Position numbers and translations under genes: made by a program. The notes under the pieces are model-generated. The model made no database searches. It was not told the DNA's origin and worked only from the letters and a program-made list of their open reading frames with translations. From Chloroflexaceae bacterium (GTDB lineage Bacteria; Cyanobacteriota; Cyanobacteriia; Cyanobacteriales; JAAUTE01), in NCBI GenBank assembly GCA_012031815.1, contig JAAUTE010000004.1, positions 1 through 35,978 of the forward strand: a DNA stretch of 35,978 nt, in the 5' to 3' direction. This document shows, piece after piece, positions 26,473 to 35,748 of this stretch (its first letter is position 1; every line of letters begins with the position of its first letter).

Positions 26473-27063
26473 TCAACCATCTAATCTGGCTTTTGTAATC
26501 CAATCAACGGCGTTTTCCAAATCTGCCGCGATGTAATCTGGGCGCGTGGCGTGTTGATAATCCCCCGCTAGTACCTGAGAACCAAAGCCTGTTTTGACCA
26601 AAATCCCCGTCAGTCCGGCATTATGAGCGAGATCGATATCAGTTGCCTTGTCTCCGACCATAAAACTTGAGGCGAGATCTAAATCGTGTTCCCAAGCAGC
26701 GGCAACTAACATGCCCGTATTGGGCTTGCGCCAGGTACTCCATCCCGTAAAGTCGGGATTAACGCCCCCGGCTGCGGGACTCAGGTAGGGACAGTAATAC
26801 AAAGCATCCAACTGAGCGGCGGCTTCCTCGGCGAGCAATTGTTGCAGGCGATTGTGGAGGGCTTCAACATGGGCGGCCGGGTAATAGTTGCGGGCGGGGC
26901 CGGATTGATTGGAGATCAGACAGCAAAATAAACCCAGCTCATTAAGCTGGCGCACGGCTCGGGCCGTTCCCGGAATCAGTCGCAAATCTTCCAAACGGTG
27001 GAGATAACCGGCTTCAACGTTGAGAACCCCATCGCGATCTAGAAAAACTGCTGCTCTAGCCAC
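26473..27063 (-). CDS. HAD-IIIA phosphatase, GmhB-like
   Basis: About 196 residues. The HAD motif I is AAVFLDRDGVLN near residue 4, motif II is the Ser in LISNQSG, motif III is WRKPNTGML, and motif IV is FMVGDKATDIDLA. This pattern is that of D,D-heptose 1,7-bisphosphate phosphatases and histidinol-phosphate phosphatases. The Cys/His zinc loop of classic GmhB is not present: YYCPYLSPAAGG has one Cys only. The start GTG at 27063 overlaps the end of the glycosyltransferase gene by eight bases, which suggests a joint role in heptose or other surface-sugar metabolism. Confidence 0.8.
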   Translation of the reverse strand: MARAAVFLDRDGVLNVEAGYLHRLEDLRLIPGTARAVRQLNELGLFCCLISNQSGPARNYYPAAHVEALHNRLQQLLAEEAAAQLDALYYCPYLSPAAGGVNPDFTGWSTWRKPNTGMLVAAAWEHDLDLASSFMVGDKATDIDLAHNAGLTGILVKTGFGSQVLAGDYQHATRPDYIAADLENAVDWITKARLDG

Positions 27064-28022
27064 GCCACACCTGCGATAAGACGGTTTCAGGGGCAATGTC
27101 GGCGATCGCATCGGTGGGGGACTGGACGCCCACAAAGCGAGGGGTCGACCGGGGGGGATGGAGTTTTTTGGCGTCGGTGGGGCCAAAGAGGGGCGATGGT
27201 GTAGGTACCGACGGCAATGGAGAGGTGCATGGGAGCGCTATCGGTGCAAAGCATCAAATTGGCTCCGGCAATTAAAGCGGCTAGTTTGCCAATATCTCCC
27301 GGACTGCTGGTTTTCAAGCCGGGAGCAGTAGCAGTCATCTGGGCGATCCATTGGCTGTCTTCGGGGCCCTGGAGCAGAACAATGGGAAGATCTGGCTGCT
27401 TTTGCTGAAAATCTGCGACGATCTTTTGCCATTGAGAGACGGGATAGATTTTATCAATGCCTTTTTCTTGGGAGAGTTGGCTGGCTCCCCCGTGGATGAG
27501 GACATAGCCACTGTCCTTAATCTCTAGACGCTGCTGCTCGGCCTCGGCCCACTGAATATCGGCTTTGGGCAGAACAACCTTCAACGGCGGACAGGCGGTA
27601 TTAATCCCCAATCCTTGCAACAAGTCGTGATACATGTGAGCTGCATACTGTTCCGGCTTCAGGGGGACGGAATTGGAGAGAAACCAGGCTGGTTTGACTG
27701 GGTAGCCGACCCGCTCAGGAATGCCATTGAGCCACAGCAATAGGCTCACCGTCCATCGCTGTCCCAGGGTTAGGGCAATTTCGTATTCGCGATCGCGAAT
27801 GAATGCCGAGGAGTTGAGATGAGTCGGCATGCCGTTGCGGGCTTTGAAGTCGAAGGTCAGCACGTCGCGAACGTAGGGACAGACCCGATAGGCCCCTTTG
27901 GAGCGGGGTTCGACAATGACATCAATGCCTGCTTGGGGATAAGCCCGCGCCAGGTCTTCGAGGGTGGGGAAAAAGAGAATTTGGTCGCCAATACCGCCGG
28001 GAACCAGAGCTAAAATTCTCAT
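27056..28022 (-). CDS. Glycosyltransferase family 9 (heptosyltransferase-like), one frameshift
   Basis: About 321 residues. MRILALVPGGIGDQILFFPTL begins the GT9 fold. YVLIHGGASQLSQEKG and the C-terminal LMLCTDSAPMHLSIAVG, then ALFGPTD, mark the nucleotide-sugar site. ADP-heptose:LPS heptosyltransferases are the known members; the acceptor in cyanobacteria is uncertain. The frame breaks at GGGG 27190-27193 (plus strand); with one fewer it reads TIALFGPTDAKKLHPPRSTP and ends at TAG 27058-27056. It overlaps the GmhB-like gene and is divergent from ispD. Confidence 0.83.
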
Positions 28023-28050
28023 CGCAGGTCACTAGGGGAGCTTAGTGGCT

Positions 28051-28078
28051 TTGTCAGCATTCATTGTAATGGTATAAG
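28051..28078 (+). promoter_or_regulatory. Sigma-70-type promoter of ispD with extended -10
   Basis: TTGTCA at 28051-28056, 16 bases, then TATAAG at 28073-28078. A TG dinucleotide at 28070-28071 forms an extended -10. It lies 33 bases before the ispD ATG. Confidence 0.5.
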
Positions 28079-28111
28079 TAGCCAGCAAATCCTTAGTGTT
28101 TGTGAAACCAA

Positions 28112-28800
28112 ATGCATTTACTCATTCCGGCGGCGGGCGTTGGCAAGCGCATGGGCCAAAACCGCAATAAGCTTCTCCTGCCCCTACTCGGTCAGCCGCT
28201 CCTGTACTGGACGCTCCAAGCGGCGGCGATCGCCGAGGAAATTACTTGGATCGGTATTGTCGGACAACCGTTAGATTTTCCCGATTTCAAAGAAATGTTA
28301 GCGGCAGCTCCCGTGAACAAACCCGTGGAGTTAATTGTCGGTGGGATTACGCGCCAGGCGTCGGTCTACAACGGCTTACAGGCGCTGCCTCCTGGAGCGG
28401 CACGGGTCTTGATCCACGATGGAGCTAGATGTCTGGCAACGCCGGAGCTGTTTAATCGTTGTGCTGGGGCGCTGATGGCTTTTTCTGGGTTAATTGCCGC
28501 AATTCCGATGAAAGATACTATTAAAGTTGTGGATGCCGAGGGGATTATTCAAGCGACGCCCGATCGCGCCCAACTATGGGCGCCCAAACCCCCCAGGGAT
28601 TCGAGGTGCAGCTCCTCAAGGATTGCCATCACCAAGGGGAAAGCTTGGGCTGGCAGGTGACCGATGATGCGGCTTTGCTGGAGAAGTGCGGCTTCCCGGT
28701 TCGTATCGTCCTTGGCGAAGAAACCAACCTTAAAATCACTACGCCGCCAGATTTACAGCTTGCCGAATTAATCTTGCGCCAGCGATTAGTGAAGGTTTAA
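28112..28800 (+). CDS. ispD: 2-C-methyl-D-erythritol 4-phosphate cytidylyltransferase, one frameshift
   Basis: MEP-pathway enzyme that joins CTP and MEP to make CDP-ME for isoprenoids. Repaired length is about 229 residues, normal for IspD. The N-terminal nucleotide motif is [32 protein letters not shown] and the middle IPMKDTIK are also typical. The frame breaks at about 28580, where one base is missing in TGGGCGCCC; repair gives [16 protein letters not shown]. The gene is essential in cyanobacteria, which argues for a sequence error. It is transcribed away from the GT9 gene. Confidence 0.92.
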
Positions 28801-28941
28801 TCCAAATTGTCAAAAATTTTCCCATCAATCTCGCCTTTACCTTGGAAAATCAACTTATCGTTTTACTCAGTGATATCAAGGTTGTTTTTTAGGTTAAGGC
28901 ATTGCTGCAAAAGAGAATTTAATTGCAGTTTCAGGTCAAAT

Positions 28942-30467
28942 TTAGCCAAATTGGGCTTCTATCTGACGCACAGCGGTTAGGGCCGAATAACTCACCCCCG
29001 CCGTTCCCTCCCCCGGATGGGTAGAATCCCCGACCTGCCAAAGTCCCCGAATCGGCGTGCGGTCGCCAATCCAAAGGGGCCAAAGGTGGACAGGCGCTGG
29101 CTAATGCCGCCCACGATGCCCCACTCGCGATCGCTAAATCGAGCAAAGGTTCGGGGGGGTAGCGGCTTCTTGGTGAACTATCGTCTCCGGGGTCAGGTGA
29201 AAATACTGACCCAAGCGGGAAATGGCCGTTGCTGTGTAGTGTTGCTTTAAGGCACGATAGTCGGCCTCGCTGCCCTGCCACCATTGACGAGTATCAGTGA
29301 ACGAAGAAGCGGTAATCGTTGCTTTTCCGTCGGGAGCGCGGCCATCCCCCGGTTTGCTGACTGAAACAAATAGCGAGTTATTCTCTCCAATGGGGCCCTC
29401 GTAATCGTAGAGAAATTGCAGGTGCGGCGGGCAACCTTGAGGAATCGCTGCTGCCTCGACGCCCAGATAAACCACAAACGCCCTGAAGCCACGGGGAGCT
29501 TATCGATACGCTGCTTAAACCGTTTTAACTGGGTTGGTAGTTGGTTGGTCTCATCGGCAACCAGCTTGAGTAAATTTTGGGCTGTCACGTTAGCTACAAC
29601 AATATCGGCTGCGTGCCGCCAGGTTTTGCCCGTATTATCTCTGACCGTAACCGCGATCGCCCGTCCATTTTGGGTATGAATGCGCTCCACCCGATGGCGC
29701 AGCCGAAGCTGGCCCCGATGTTGTACCAGGGCCTCAACTAGGCGATCGCTTAAAACTTGCATACTTCCCTGGAGATGATAGAGTCCTTGGGGGTTTTGGG
29801 CAAGACACAGCGCCGTAGCGGCATACAACAAAGCCGTTTTGTCAGCATCCACCTGAGAGTAGAGCTTAAGCTGTAAGTCGAGAAAGGTTTTAAAGCGGCG
29901 ATCGCCGTAGAGTCCGTAGAGTTTTAGAGCGTCGCCGACCCGCATTAGCGCAAAGGGAGCCGTGACTAGCGTATCGGGACGCACCGCCCCAAGCAATTGC
30001 ATCAAGTCCCAAAGATTGCGGGGGGGTAACACCGGCTCCCGTCCCTGAAATCGCCAGCTTGCCAGAAATAAACGCTGTAGCAACTGCCAAAACGGTTCGC
30101 TGCCGGGGAACTGACGCTGTCTTACTGCCGTCCAGTGAACGGGATCGCGCCAAACAAAAATGGGTTCCGCCTCCCCTGGTAAAAACACGGCACAGGCCGG
30201 ATCGCAAGGCACCGCCATCGGCAACTCCACGGATAAATCCTCAAAGATGCGGTGGTGAATTCCTCCAGGCTCCAATCCAGCCACCTGGGTAGCTCCCACA
30301 TCAAAGGTAAAACCGCGCCGTTTGAAAGTAGAAGCACAGCCTCCGAGCGCGATCGCCTGTTCAAAGACCACAACATCATAACCCCGGCGGGCCAGCAACG
30401 CTGCGGCAGTTAACCCTCCAATCCCCCCTCCTACGACTACAACACCTAACCGGCTCAAATCCGCCAT
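28942..30467 (-). CDS. Carotenoid desaturase/isomerase, CrtD-like, three frameshifts
   Basis: FAD-dependent protein of about 508 residues. The dinucleotide motif is VVVVGGGIGGLTAAALLARRG at the N-terminus, then GGCASTFKRRGFTFDVGATQVAGLEPGGIHHRI in shorter pieces, and the C-terminal GLWQVGDSTHPGEGTAGVS. The ATQVAGLEPGG type matches cyanobacterial CrtD (C-3',4' desaturase of myxol glycosides); CrtH (prolycopene isomerase) is a relative. Repairs: one G added at CCC 29481-29483 (plus strand) gives ASGAFVVYLGVEAAA; one C removed at GGGGGGG 29153-29159 gives ATPRTFARFSDREWG; one C added near 29060 gives LATRTPIRGLW. It ends with TAA at 28942-28944. Confidence 0.82.
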
Positions 30468-30959
30468 AACTATTTACATTTCTTTACTGTTACCCCTCGA
30501 ATTTTAACTCGATCTCCTCAAGCAGCGGGGAACAAATCGGGCCGGTAGCGGTAAATGTCCCTGAATTTCCGGGTAAATGCTAGTGCTAACGAAGATACTG
30601 CCCCGTCCGCAAGTATATGCATTTAGGTGCCTGTGAGGGGTTTGCCGCAGCCCCTCAGTTAACTAGCGGTAAATCCCTTGACATTTAGCTGCAATTACGC
30701 AAACATAGAGGAAATATGCGGAAGCCAATCAACTACACTTTTGGTCATAGGGTTTGTTCCCGCAGCCTGGTAATTTCTTACTGCACTGTACTGCTGGTAC
30801 TATGGACAGAAACCTCGCTTTTTCCTCAAAAAGCAGACAAGGCTGCGGCTTGCTGGGATCTGCCGACTTTTCACTGGCTTAATGATTGATACCAAGTGGT
30901 TTACGCGATGACTTCAAGAAAGGTTCAAGGTTTCGTTTACAAGGGCAAAGGGGTTTGAA
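30468..30959. promoter_or_regulatory. 492-bp divergent spacer with hairpin, TTGACA box and a possible small ORF
   Basis: This spacer lies between the crtD-like gene and the FHA-PAS gene. A hairpin TGAGGGG/CCCCTCA with a 10-base loop lies at 30634-30657. A consensus TTGACA at 30678-30683 faces right, with only a weak AACATA at the -10 distance. A possible 57-residue frame follows (listed separately). Confidence 0.35.
30716..30889 (+). CDS. Possible 57-residue small protein
   Basis: A frame from ATG to TGA with GAGG just upstream. The middle has a hydrophobic stretch (LVISYCTVLLVLW) after a basic N-terminus, like a signal anchor. The TTGACA box at 30678 is too near for a transcript to include the ribosome-binding site, so promoter and frame do not fit well. 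It could be chance; no family is recognised. Confidence 0.25.
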   Translation: MRKPINYTFGHRVCSRSLVISYCTVLLVLWTETSLFPQKADKAAACWDLPTFHWLND

Positions 30960-31864
30960 ATGCACTTAAATTCAACTTTAATCTTAGACGAAGCAAAGCA
31001 GAACGATTGGCATTATTTCGTGATGGAAACCTCTCAGGAAAAAAAGCAATTCTCCTGGATAGAGCCGTTTACAAAATCGGCAGGCATTCTAGCAACGATA
31101 TTATTGTGCTAGACAAGGCAGTTTCTCGCTTTCAAGCAACCCTGATCCGGCGAGTTAATTCAACAGGACAGGTTTCCTACTGGATTGTCGATGGCTTGCC
31201 TCAGGGATTGAGGAGCAGCAATGGTACAATTGTCAACCGAGAAAGATATGTTGTGCGTGAATTAAAATCCGGTGATATTTTACGACTGGGAAAAGGTCTA
31301 GATATTAGTTACTTTGTTATTAACACGGGCGATGCCGGTATTCTAAAAAAATTTAATGATTGCCTCCTTTCCCAGGAAGATTGGGGGGCTTATCAAATTA
31401 TCATCGATCCTGACCGAGATATTTTGGTTAAATCTAAAGACTCATGGGAGCAAGAATTAATGGTTGAATCCACCGCTATCGATAATCCTTTTGATGCGGT
31501 AGTATGGGTTGACGCAATTCGATTAAAAATTTATGGAGCTAATCAAGTTTTCCTCGATCTGTTGGGCTACGATCGCAGCCAACTGTTAAAGCTGTCTCTC
31601 TATGACATTGTCGATGGAGTGCCAGAAAAACTTAATGGTCAATTACTATACGATCTTACAGAAAGCCGGACGATTATTGGTGAAACGCGCTATCGCGGTC
31701 AAAGTGGACTACCGATTGATGTTCAAGTCAAAGCTTCGCTGGCTCGGCTTGGTCGGCAATCAGCCTTTGAATTAGCGCTCCGTAAACTGCCGGAATGTGC
31801 CCAACTAGAGGACATTCTAAAAAACATGCTTCGTCAGCTTGGGTTCGCCATCGCGACCATTTAG
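30960..31864 (+). CDS. FHA-PAS signalling protein, one probable frameshift
   Basis: Residues 15-115 form a forkhead-associated domain: VYKIGRHSSNDIIVLDKAVSR and the SSNGTIVNRE loop, which bind phosphothreonine. Residues about 165-285 look like a PAS domain (IYGANQVFLDLLGYDRSQLL, then LPIDVQVKASL). Such proteins link Ser/Thr phosphorylation to a sensory input. The visible long frame begins at TTG 31007, but ATG 30960 has AAAGGGG six bases upstream. One A added at AAA 30995-30997 joins it as LILDEAKAERLALFRDG, a family-like N-terminus. No kinase is adjacent. Confidence 0.78.
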
Positions 31865-31967
31865 CCGAAGGTTAAAAACGCTATTGAAACAGTGCCGTTG
31901 ACATTAGCGATTCTTTTAAGAATTTAGCTTAATCGGCGGGTAAGCCAGGCACTCTGCCGTTGGCCCA

Positions 31968-33028
31968 GCCTGCCCGCAGGGCTTAGGCCCGTGTCGGGAT
32001 GGAAGCCGCGTCACTGAGCGAAGCGAAGGAGCTATCTCTGATGCACCTTAATCCAGCGTTTATCGGATTGCTGTGTTTATGCGAAGATAGCAATATGCTG
32101 AAAGCAATCAAGGTCAGAATCTATCCCACTGATGAACAAAGCATCGCACTAGCCAAACATTTTGGCTGTACAAGATGGCTATGGAATCATTGCCTTTCGG
32201 TCATGACAGAAGTGTATAAGACGACAGGTAAGGGATTTCTGCTTTCAGCATGAAGAAACAGATCCCAGCGCTAAAAACTGAATACGAATGGCTGAAAGAG
32301 TGCTATTTCCAATGTTTACAGCCATCAGTATTGAATCTGTCTCAGGCGTTCCAGAACTTTTTTGAGGGCAGGGCCAAATATCCAAGTTTCAAGTCGAAAC
32401 ATCACCGCCAGTCCGTCCAGTTTTCTCAGAATGTCAAAGTGCTATCTGAATCTGCCCTCAAGTTCCCCGGATTGCTGGGGAGGGTTGCAGCACGGATTCA
32501 CAGACCGAGTGAGGAGCAACTGAAAACGGTTACGGTGTCTAAGCTGCCAGATGGAAAATACTTTGCATCTCTACTGGTGGAAGACGGCACAGAGAAACCG
32601 GAATCATCCGGTGAAGGTAAGGCGATTGGGATTGATTTAGGTTTAACCGACTTTGCGATCGCATCTGATGGTTCAAAGTATGCCAACCCCCGCCATCTCA
32701 AGAAGCATGAGCGCAACCTGAAGCGGAAGCAGCGGAAGCTGTCTAGGAAAAACCAAGGCAGTCAAAACCCCGACCCGCGTCAAAAACGGCACGACAGGGA
32801 CATTAACGCCGCGAGCAACGTCAGAAATGAAGGCTTGCGGATTTTGGCCTTAGGAAGTGGGGCCTCTGCTTTGGGAGGGTCTGTAAGACCAAAGGGAGGA
32901 AGGCGCAAGTTTACCCTCTCCGAGGCGCGTCCCGATGAACAAAGAAGCCCGCGCTCTACCCCGACCCGCCTGGAATCCGCAGGAGGAACGCGGATGCACC
33001 CCGCATTGCGTAGCAATGAGCGTCGGGA
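31968..33028 (+). mobile_element. Decayed IS200/IS605-type (IS1341-like) element carrying tnpB only
   Basis: Bounds are approximate. The left side holds an imperfect hairpin at 31968-31988: GCCT GCCC-gca-GGGC tt AGGC. The right side holds CATTGC-gta-GCAATG at 33004-33018. Both are followed by GTCGGGA (31993-31999 and 33022-33028). Subterminal hairpins and no terminal inverted repeats are the pattern of IS200/IS605 elements. There is no tnpA, so movement would need one from elsewhere. The stretch 32870-33028 is where an omega-RNA would be encoded. The element lies just upstream of the ClC gene. Confidence 0.55.
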
Positions 33029-33149
33029 CTTCACTGGTATCCGAATCGATCGCCCCTATCCGCCCCGGTTTCACCCCAAGCATGGCTATCCTTCAGCGCT
33101 GGCTTGCCTTCTTCCATCCTCTGCGATCGCTGAGCAAGCGTTCCGTTGA
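32095..33149 (+). pseudogene. TnpB-like transposon-encoded protein, internally deleted and frameshifted
   Basis: TnpB is an RNA-guided nuclease of IS200/IS605 elements. MLKAIKVRIYPTDEQ at the N-terminus and the RuvC-I motif AIGIDLGLTDFAIASDG are intact, and RuvC-III HDRDINAASNVRNEG is present. Between KLSRKNQGSQN and HDRDIN only about seven residues remain. The normal stretch holding the RuvC-II Glu and the CPxC zinc finger, over 80 residues, is missing. An added base at GGG 32232-32234 joins the first frame (TGKG) to the second (ISAFSMKKQIPALK). After GGRRKFTLSEA the frame runs on through the element end to 33149. Cleavage activity is unlikely. Confidence 0.75.
33004..33018. repeat. Right-end hairpin of the tnpB element
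   Basis: CATTGC and GCAATG form a perfect 6-bp stem with a GTA loop, followed by AGCGTCGGGACTTCAC. Such hairpins near element ends are bound by TnpA of IS200/IS605 transposons. Confidence 0.55.
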
Positions 33150-35726
33150 TGTTCGCTACGCCCTGATAGAAGCTTGCATTATTGGTTTATTTTCCGCCGT
33201 GGCTGCCCTGTTTCTCAAAGCTGGCATTGGCTGGCTGGGCGGCTGGCGGATTCAAGCGACAACCCTGTTAGGCGGCGCGACCCTTCCCTTGATGGGCCTG
33301 GTGATGGGACTGCTGGCGGGTTGGCTGATCGAACAATTTGCCCCAGAAGCAGCCGGGGGCGGTATCCCTCAAGTTAAAGCTGTCCTGGCCCGCTTTCCCA
33401 TCGCCCTATCTTTACGCGTGGCCGCCGTGAAAGCGATCGCCACCAGCTTAGTATTGGGAGCGGGCATGACCCTGGGGCGGCGCGGGCCGACGGTACATAT
33501 CGGCGCGGCCCTGGCTGCCCAGTTAAGCCAGTGGGTTCCCACCTCCCCCGAACACCGCCGCCAGATGATTGCCGCCGGGGCCGCAGCGGGCTTAGCCGCC
33601 GGATTTAATACTCCCATCGCCGGGGTCTTGTTTGTCGTCGAAGAACTCATGCGGGATATCTCCGGGCTAACCCTGGAAACCGCCATCCTCGCCTCCTTTG
33701 TGGGAGCGGCCCTATCTCGCGCCCTCTCCGGGTCGGACGATCTGGGATTGTCGGCAGAGATGCTCAGCCATACAGCCCGCCTTTTCAACCCCAAAGAAAT
33801 TCCCTTTTATCTATTGTTAGGCACGGCGGCCGGCATTTTGGGGGCGGTTTTTAATCGGGGCGTTCTCGCAGCCCTGGCCTTCAATCGTCGCCTGAAGCTG
33901 CGTCTCTCCTGGCGCATTGGCCTAGCTGGGGCTATTTCTGGAGGCGTGATTGCCTTGCTGCCGCCGGTGTTCCACGACAATGCGGGCCTGCGGGAATTTT
34001 TGATGATGAGCGACGGCCATTGGCAAATCACCGCGATCGCCTTTGTCACCCACTTTGTCCTGACCATTGTGGCCTACGGAGCAGGCGCGCCGGGGGGACT
34101 GTTTGCCCCGGCCTTGGTACTTGGCTCAGCCTTGGGCTTCCTGGTAGGCACCGGCCAGGAATATTTTCTCGGCTTGGGATCGGCCAACACTTACGCTCTC
34201 GCCGGCATGGGGGCGTTTTTTACGGCGGTGGTGCGGGTTCCGGTGACGTCCATCGTCATTGTCTTCGAGATGACCGCTGACTTTAACCTGGTGCTGCCCT
34301 TGATGGTGGTCTGCGCCATCGCCTACGTGGTTGGGGAAAGTGTGTTTGCGGGATCGCTCTACACCCACCTCCTGGTTCCCAGCGGCATTCACCTCAGCGA
34401 CGACCACCAGCCGGAACAAAATTTGTTGACGCGCCTGCGGGCAGCAGACGTGATGCGCTCTCCGGTGGAATCTCTGGAAGCAGACATGACCGTGGAAGAA
34501 GTCCTCCAGGCGATCGCGCGATCGCACCACCGGGGATTTCCTGTCCTAGAGCGGGGTTGGCTGGTGGGCATCGTCACCCAAGGGGATTTTGAGAAGCTGA
34601 CCACCGGGGGATCTGGCCCGCGCTATCTGCGAGAGATTATGACCCCCGGTCCCATCGTGGTGAAACCCAGTGTTTCCCTCAGCCACGTCCTCTATTTACT
34701 CAATCGCTACCAAATTTCCCGCCTCCCCGTCGTCGAGGGTCACAAACTGGTGGGCATAATTACCCGCAGCGATATCATCCGTACCGAAGCCGAGCAGTTA
34801 AGCGGCCAGCCCCCGGTGCAAGCTATTCCCTCCTACGTGGTCTATCAAACCCGCTCTCCCGCCATCGGTCGCGGTCGCTTGCTCCTGCCTCTGGCTAACC
34901 CGGACACGGTACTGGAACTGCTGCGGGTGGCCAGCGCCATCGCCCTTCACGAGCAATATGAGCTGGAGTGCTTGCAGGTGATAACCATTCCCAAACACCT
35001 GACGCCCTCGGAAACCCCGGTGGATCTGGCGGCGGGACGAAAACTCATGGAAACCGTGGAAGCAATGGGAGCTGAGTGGCACCTAAGCGTCCATACCCAA
35101 ATCCGGGTGGGCCACGATGTAGCTGAAACTATTTTGGAAGCCATTGGCGATCGCCACATTAACCTGCTGCTGATGGGCTGGAAAGGCAGTGCCACTAGCC
35201 CTGATGTCATCTTTGGCGGGGTTGTTGACGTACTCATCCGCCGCGCCCCCTGCGAGCTGGTGTTGATGAAGCCTGCTCCCGGCAAGCCCATCAGTTCCCG
35301 GGCCGGAAAAGTAGCGAGGCAAATTGGCTGATTCCCACCGCTGGCGGACCTAACGCCGAAAAAGCCCTGGAATTGCTCCCTGCCCTCACCCGTCTTTATT
35401 CTCAAGGGGAAGCGCCCACCATTTGGCTCTGTCAGGTTTATCCCCCGGAATCTGACCCCGAAGCCGAAGCTTTAGACAAAATCGCCCGCTCGCTCCAGGA
35501 AAAACTAGGGCTGACGGTGCTGGCCCTCTCGGTGCGTTCCTACTCCGTGGCCGATGCCATTGCTCGTCTGGCCGCCGATCGCCACAGTGACCTGGTGATG
35601 CTAGGGGTGAGTCGAGAAGGACTACTCCAGCAGGTGGTCAAGGGCAACATCCCCGAAGCGATCGCCCGCAGAGTGGACAGCACGGTGATCTTGGTGCGCG
35701 GCCCCCTGGATCGACCTCAGTCCTAA
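33082..35726 (+). CDS. ClC-family anion transporter fused to CBS pair and two Usp-like domains, one frameshift
   Basis: About 881 residues. Residues 20-450 form a ClC transmembrane core with GGGIPQVK, LGRRGPTVHIG, FVVEELMRD and GAPGGLFAPAL. Residues about 455-575 are two CBS domains (AADVMRSPVESLEADM; REIMTPGPIVVKP). Two universal-stress-protein-like domains follow (LLLPLANPDTVLEL; WLIPTAGGPNAEKAL). The gating Glu of GREGP is Arg here, whereas the internal proton Glu (VVEE) is kept. The frame breaks at about AAAA 35307-35310; one added A gives GKSSEANWLIPTAGG and the second Usp domain to 35726. The start at 33082 lacks a clear Shine-Dalgarno, and the tnpB element ends just upstream. Confidence 0.87.
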
Positions 35727-35748
35727 CCCGCTCCCAAGGAACCGCGCA

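Noticed and set aside
33369-34604. Several long minus-strand frames opposite the ClC gene
   Set aside because: They are antisense shadows of GC-rich transmembrane coding sequence, with Arg/Pro-rich, non-family translations.
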